DNA from: Desulfovibrio intestinalis
Lineage (GTDB): Bacteria; Desulfobacterota; Desulfovibrionia; Desulfovibrionales; Desulfovibrionaceae
NCBI RefSeq assembly: GCF_014202345.1
Contig: NZ_JACHGO010000007.1
Coordinates: forward strand, 163,745 to 227,744
Length of the DNA stretch: 64,000 nt
Direction: 5' to 3'
Shown one piece after another: positions 59,722 to 64,000 of this stretch (the stretch's first letter is position 1; each line of letters opens with the position of its first letter). A program made the position numbers and the translations under genes. Under the pieces are notes generated by a model that was not told the DNA's origin, made no database searches, and saw only the letters and a list, made by a program, of their open reading frames with translations.

Positions 59722-60881
59722 GTATTTCGGCCCCCGGCACTGACATGAAGCAGACAGACGCCTCGTCCGCTGCAAGCCCCGGCACGCCCGCCCCTGCCGC
59801 CGCCGGGCATCTCAGGGGCGTCAAGGTTCTGCTTACGGGCGGCACCGGTTTTGTAGGGCGGCATCTGCTGCCGCAATTGCTGGAAGCTGGCGCTCACGTT
59901 ACCTGCCTCACCCGGGCAAGCTCAAGCACACGCGGCCTGCCTCAAGGCGTGGCCGTAGCCCAGGCTGACCTCGCCAGCGGGCGCGGCCTTGCCGAAGCCC
60001 TTGCCGGGCAGGATATGGTCATCCACATGGCCGCTCTTCTTTTCGGCCTTGGCTGGCAGGACTACCTGCGCGCCAATGCCCGCGCCGCCGCCTCTCTGGC
60101 GGAAGCAATACGCCAGTCTGACCTGAATGCCGCAGCTAACGGGCACGCAGGCATCCAGCGGCTGGTGCTGGTGTCCAGCCAGGCGGCCACAGGCCCCGGC
60201 GGTACGGCCCCCGGCGTAAGCGACACCGTCTTGCCCGCGCCAGTGTCGGCCTACGGCTGGTCCAAGGTGCTTACTGAACAAATTCTGGGCCGCGCTCTTG
60301 GCGACCGCATGGTCACTCTGCGTCCCCCCATCATCTATGGTTCTGGCGACAAAGGCCTTTTGCCCGTGTTCAAGGGCGTCATGCGCGGCGTTGCCGTAAG
60401 CCCCGGCTTTGGACGTGAGTTTCCCGTCAGCGCCATACACGCGCGCGATATGGGGCAGGCCGTCATTTGCGCCTGCCGTCCCGAAGCGCAGGGGGTCTAT
60501 CACCTCAGTGACGGGCAGGCACACACCATGAGCGATTTTTGCCGCAGCATGGGTTCTGCCATTGATGCCGCACTGGCGCGCGAACCGCGCAAGGTGCGCA
60601 TTATCCGCATGCCCCTGCCCATCATGGCGCTGACAGCCGCGCTTTCATCAGCTTTCGGCATCACTGCCGACGCCCTGCTGTCCCACTTGCCCCCTGCTTT
60701 TGGTGGCCGCCTGCACCGCGCGCCCAACTGGAATCTGGATAAATACCGCGAAGCCCGTCAGGCTGGCTGGCTTTGTGATGGCAGCCGCATTCGGCGCGAA
60801 CTTGGTTTCACCCCGTGCATGAGCCTCGAGGCGGGCATGGCTGAAGCAGTTGAAGGCTACCGCCGTGAGGGCTGGTTGTGA
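59718..60881 (+). CDS. NAD-dependent epimerase/dehydratase (extended SDR)
   Basis: Extended short-chain dehydrogenase of 387 residues. About 35 low-complexity residues precede the Rossmann motif TGGTGFVG; the catalytic YxxxK is in SAYGWSKVL, and RPPIIYGSGDKG follows. The C-terminal APNWNLDKYREARQAGW and CDGSRIRRELGFTP segments resemble SDR proteins acting on lipid or sterol-like substrates, including ceramide reductase-type proteins. It overlaps the GNAT gene by ATGA and the ABC-F gene by GTGA, so all are one operon. The substrate cannot be read from sequence. Confidence 0.82.
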   Translation: MSISAPGTDMKQTDASSAASPGTPAPAAAGHLRGVKVLLTGGTGFVGRHLLPQLLEAGAHVTCLTRASSSTRGLPQGVAVAQADLASGRGLAEALAGQDMVIHMAALLFGLGWQDYLRANARAAASLAEAIRQSDLNAAANGHAGIQRLVLVSSQAATGPGGTAPGVSDTVLPAPVSAYGWSKVLTEQILGRALGDRMVTLRPPIIYGSGDKGLLPVFKGVMRGVAVSPGFGREFPVSAIHARDMGQAVICACRPEAQGVYHLSDGQAHTMSDFCRSMGSAIDAALAREPRKVRIIRMPLPIMALTAALSSAFGITADALLSHLPPAFGGRLHRAPNWNLDKYREARQAGWLCDGSRIRRELGFTPCMSLEAGMAEAVEGYRREGWL

Positions 60882-62872
60882 AAATAACGATTCAGGAACT
60901 TTCCAAATCATTTGGCGGACGGGACATCTTCAGCAATTTTTCGATGGAGGTGGATTCCGGCGTGCGCCTGTGCGTATGCGGCCCCAACGGTACGGGCAAA
61001 TCCACTTTTTTGCGTCTGCTGGCCGGGGCGGACTCCGCTGACGGCGGGCGTGTCATTCTGCCGCGTGGCTGCCGCCTGGGCTATGTTGAGCAGGAACTTT
61101 CAGAAGATGCCCTCAACACGCCCCTGCTCACCTATGTACTGGACGTGCTGCACGACTGGAGCGACTTCTGGACCCAATGGGAAGAAGCCGCCGCAGACAA
61201 GGACGAATCGCGCCTTACCGAACTCATGCACCGTCAGAGCGAACTGGAATCGCTCTATGGGTATAACCCGGAGCACAGGGCCAAGGCCGTGCTTTCGGGC
61301 CTGGGCTTTGCCGAGCACAAGTGGGGCCGCACCCTGCGCGAACTTTCGGGCGGCTGGCGCGAGCGTGCCAAGCTTGCCCGCGTGCTCACCGCAGGAGCCG
61401 ACGTGCTGCTGCTGGACGAACCAACCAACCATCTGGACATGGAAGCCGTGGAATGGCTGGAGTCCTTTTTGCTGGACTTCAAGGGCGCTCTGGTTTTTGT
61501 GGCGCATGACCGCCGTTTTATGGATACGGTAGGCACGCATGTGCTTTACCTTGGCTTGGCGCGTCCTGTTTTCCGCAAGGCCACCTATACCCAGTTTCTG
61601 ACCTTGCAGGATGAGTACAACGCCCAGCGCGAGCGCGAAGCCCGCGCCCTCAGGGAAGACCTCGACAAAAAAATGGCCTTTGTGGAGCGCTTTCGCGCCA
61701 AGGCCACCAAGGCGCGTCAGGCTGGTTCCCGGCAAAAAATTGCGAAAAAGCTTGAAAAAGAGCTTGAAGATTACAGACCGGAACCCAAGCGCAAAGAACT
61801 GAATTTTTCCTGGCCCGAAGCGCCGCACTCTGAAAAAATCGTTCTGGCTGCCGCTGATCTGGATTTTCATTTTGGCGATGGCAAGGTTATGTGGCCGCCC
61901 CTGACCTTTACCCTGTACCGCGGCCAGCGCGTGGCCCTGGTGGGGCACAATGGGTGCGGCAAGTCCACACTGCTCAAGCTGCTGGCAGGCACGCTTGAGC
62001 GTTGCGGCGGCAATCTGGCTACAGCCACACAACTGCGTATGGGATATTACACCCAGCACCAGATGGACACCTTGCGTGAAGACACTACGGTGCTTGGCGA
62101 AATTCGCCGTCTGTCCGACCCGCGCACTACGGAAGAAGAGCTTATGAGCGTGCTCGGCCTCTTTCTTCTCGGGCAAGACTACTTTGACCGCCAGGTCAGC
62201 GCCCTTTCCGGCGGCGAAAAAAGCCGCCTTGTGCTGGCTAGCCTGTTTTTGAAGCGCTGCAATTTCCTGCTGTTGGACGAACCTACCAACCACCTTGATC
62301 TTGAAAGCCGTGAAGCGCTTGTGTCGGCATTACAGAAGTTTACCGGCACCTTGCTCATGGTCGCGCATGACCGCTGGCTGCTCTCGCAGGTAGGGGCGGA
62401 AGCCTGGGAGCTTGACAAGAAGGGCATTACCGTGTTCTCCGATTTTGCCTCCTATGACGCTGTGCGACGCGCCCGCATGACGGGGCCATCTGGCAACGCG
62501 GATGCAGGGCGGGGCGCTGGCGCGGCGCAAGACAATTCGCTGGGGGGAGACGCCCAGGGCCTTTCGCGCGATGAACAAAAACGCCTCAAGCGTGAGCAGG
62601 CTGAAAAGCGTAATGCGATGCACAAGGAAATGAAGCCTCTGCAAAGCCGCTATGACGCTATGGAAAAGGAACTGGCCAAAGTACTGGACGAACAGGGAGC
62701 AGCCGAGGCGCAACTGGCTGATCCTGAAGTGTATGCCGACCACGCCCGTTCCTCGGAATTGCTGAAAACGTTTGAAGCCTGCAAAAAGCGCGGCGAAGAC
62801 CTTTTTGAAGAAATGACCACTCTTGAAGAGCGCATGGAAGCCGTGCGCGCGCGGTGGAATACAGAAGGCTAG
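60878..62872 (+). CDS. ABC-F family ATPase (YheS-like)
   Basis: Soluble ABC-F protein of 664 residues with two ATPase domains. Walker A GPNGTGKST and GHNGCGKST, signatures LSGGWRER and LSGGEKSR, and two LLLDEPTNHLD motifs are present. The inter-domain linker is the basic helical P-site-tRNA-interaction type (RFRAKATKARQAGSRQKIAK). A Gly/Ala-rich linker leads to a C-terminal coiled coil (LKREQAEKRNAMHKEMKPLQ). It probably acts on the ribosome. Start is GTG overlapping the previous stop in GTGA. It is the last gene of the pyrD run and distinct from the Uup protein at 31 kb. Confidence 0.9.
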   Translation: MKITIQELSKSFGGRDIFSNFSMEVDSGVRLCVCGPNGTGKSTFLRLLAGADSADGGRVILPRGCRLGYVEQELSEDALNTPLLTYVLDVLHDWSDFWTQWEEAAADKDESRLTELMHRQSELESLYGYNPEHRAKAVLSGLGFAEHKWGRTLRELSGGWRERAKLARVLTAGADVLLLDEPTNHLDMEAVEWLESFLLDFKGALVFVAHDRRFMDTVGTHVLYLGLARPVFRKATYTQFLTLQDEYNAQREREARALREDLDKKMAFVERFRAKATKARQAGSRQKIAKKLEKELEDYRPEPKRKELNFSWPEAPHSEKIVLAAADLDFHFGDGKVMWPPLTFTLYRGQRVALVGHNGCGKSTLLKLLAGTLERCGGNLATATQLRMGYYTQHQMDTLREDTTVLGEIRRLSDPRTTEEELMSVLGLFLLGQDYFDRQVSALSGGEKSRLVLASLFLKRCNFLLLDEPTNHLDLESREALVSALQKFTGTLLMVAHDRWLLSQVGAEAWELDKKGITVFSDFASYDAVRRARMTGPSGNADAGRGAGAAQDNSLGGDAQGLSRDEQKRLKREQAEKRNAMHKEMKPLQSRYDAMEKELAKVLDEQGAAEAQLADPEVYADHARSSELLKTFEACKKRGEDLFEEMTTLEERMEAVRARWNTEG

Positions 62873-63361
62873 GCCAAGGTTGGGGGAGCGGCATCACGCC
62901 GCTGGCCAGGGCAAAGTCACCCTGAAGATATCGCATCTGTATATTTTCAGAAATCAGGATTTGGGCAGCGGGAATACGCAGCTTCACAGCAGCGGCGCAA
63001 AGCGCAAAGACATAGCGCCTGCGCCTCGCGGCGAGTTGCTGTTTACGCAGCCACTTGAGCATTTCAAAATAAAAATGCTCCAAACCAGATCACCAGCCGC
63101 ACTGCGGTATGGATTCTGCCGAAACGACAGCTTCGGCAGAATGACAACTTTGAAATGTGAAGCATTTCAAAGTTAATCTGCTCTAGGGAAGCACTGATTA
63201 AAGAGATCCTGTAAACACGCAGTTATTTCTTTTGGCAAGGCGCGATCTTTTTTTGAAGCAGGCGTGGACTCTTCCGTCCCCGACTGTTTCAAAAAAACGA
63301 AGCAACGCCGCCAAACGGAATAAATCAGCGTTTCCCTAGAAATCAAAGGAAAGCATCGGGG
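62873..63361. other. 489-base gap before mutT, largely repeat
   Basis: Positions 63056-63187 are a full copy of the dispersed repeat. No coding frame is supported. AAGGAAAG near 63348 serves mutT. Confidence 0.4.
63056..63187 (-). repeat. Dispersed intergenic multi-hairpin repeat, copy F
   Basis: The best-formed copy: GAGCATTT...AAATGCTC, GCCGCACTGCGGT, ATTCTGCCG...CGGCAGAAT and TTTGAAATG...CATTTCAAA each pair as stems, ending in TTAATCTGCTCTAG. The order equals copy A. Confidence 0.65.
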
Positions 63362-63775
63362 ATGGACTACACACAAACGATTGACGTGGCGGCGGGCATC
63401 ATCTGGCGCGGCGGGCATTTTCTCGCCTCCCAACGCCCCACGAACAAAATAATGGAAGGCTACTGGGAATTTCCCGGCGGCAAGCTTGAAGGCAATGAAA
63501 GCCCGGAAGAAGCGCTGAAGCGGGAACTGGCTGAAGAGCTGGGCATCGGCGTGCGCGAAGCCAGCTACTGGCAGTGCGTTGAACACCGCTACGCAGACCG
63601 GAACCTCAACGTGCGCCTGTATTTTTTTCACGTTACAGACTTCGTGGGTGAGCCTTGCGCCGCCGAAGGACAAAATCTGCGCTGGGTCAGCCCGGACGAA
63701 GCGCCTGCGCTGGGCTTTTTGCCTGCCGACGCTGGCGTGCTTGAGCAGATTTTGACTCTCAACACCTTCTGCTAG
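63362..63775 (+). CDS. mutT: MutT-type Nudix hydrolase (8-oxo-dGTP diphosphatase)
   Basis: Nudix protein of 137 residues. The Nudix box GGKLEGNESPEEALKRELAE followed by ELGIG fits Gx5Ex7REUxEExGU exactly. VAAGIIWRGGHFLASQRP and GYWEFPGGK at the start and WVSPDEAPALGFLPAD near the end are typical of MutT. It should hydrolyse 8-oxo-dGTP and keep it out of DNA. AAGGAAAG lies about 8 bp before the ATG. Single gene. Confidence 0.93.
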   Translation: MDYTQTIDVAAGIIWRGGHFLASQRPTNKIMEGYWEFPGGKLEGNESPEEALKRELAEELGIGVREASYWQCVEHRYADRNLNVRLYFFHVTDFVGEPCAAEGQNLRWVSPDEAPALGFLPADAGVLEQILTLNTFC

Positions 63776-63815
63776 GGGCTTTTTCCAAATAGCTGATTTT
63801 GCGCCAAGGGCAAGG

Positions 63816-63879
63816 AAAAGGGGTTTTACGAGAGGAGTGTACTTTTTCGGTACATGACGGGAGTAAAAAATAACCTTTT
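63816..63879 (+). terminator. Terminator-like hairpin with structured loop after mutT
   Basis: AAAAGG/GGTTTTAC pairs imperfectly with GTAAAAAA/ACCTTTT. The loop has GTGTACTTTTTCGGTACAT, the same inner GTAC pairing as at 33094 and 15135. The bases to 64000 show no gene. Confidence 0.45.
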
Positions 63880-64000
63880 GACGCAGCCAATTGGGCAAAA
63901 GGATTATTTAGAGCATATATGGCCCCGCCCTATGGTCAAGGGAAAATAGACTTTGGAAATTCGTTCGGATGCTCGCATATATACGGCGTCAGCCTAGTAT

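Overview
The window is a high-GC bacterial chromosome segment that looks like a sulfate reducer of the Desulfovibrio group (D. desulfuricans-like). The main reason is the siroheme-dependent heme pathway at the left end (hemB with ahbC, ahbD and ahbA). The species is inferred from gene content only; no comparison was run.

Layout. 1-5.8 kb: 3' end of alaS followed by ahbC, hemB, ahbD and ahbA, which turn 5-aminolevulinate and siroheme into heme b. 6.4-8.6 kb: a chemoreceptor. 9.4-14.5 kb: a D-Ala-D-Ala carboxypeptidase, then yifB, lepB and a purine permease on the minus strand. 15.2-18 kb: serine acetyltransferase with a coupled small lipoprotein, a 61-codon gene behind a consensus flagellar sigma-28 promoter, and a 2-hydroxyacid dehydrogenase. 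18.2-29.8 kb: one minus-strand gene for a 3,878-residue VCBS/RTX adhesin with a LapA-like N-terminus and an unusual duplicated inserted domain, preceded by a 1.2-kb AT-rich gene-free stretch. 31-35.7 kb: convergent uup (ABC-F) and tex. 35.9-39.4 kb: a lower-GC AraC regulator/EamA transporter pair and an iron-dependent alcohol dehydrogenase. 39.5-40.9 kb: a 1.3-kb degenerate integrated islet at tRNA-Ser(GCU), with 85-bp direct repeats, two divergent phage-type regulators and an integrase remnant. 41-45.2 kb: glnS, tRNA-Lys(UUU) and an HD-GYP protein. 45.5-50 kb: two more EamA transporters and three small exported proteins. 50.2-54.8 kb: cydAB and divergent htpG. 55-63.8 kb: an M24 peptidase, pyrK, a run of pyrD / GNAT / SDR epimerase / ABC-F with start-stop contacts, and mutT.

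How the parts connect. The ahb genes make the heme that cytochrome bd (cydAB) needs. Chemoreceptor, sigma-28 small protein, HD-GYP protein and giant adhesin point to a motile-to-attached switch run by c-di-GMP, but the secretion system and LapD/LapG partners are not in the window. The pyrD operon carries a GNAT and an SDR protein of the kind seen in bacterial ceramide synthesis; this is a hypothesis.

Two dispersed structures recur between genes: a roughly 100-150 bp multi-hairpin repeat (five good copies, three partial) and a set of terminator-like long hairpins with a GTAC inner palindrome in the loop.
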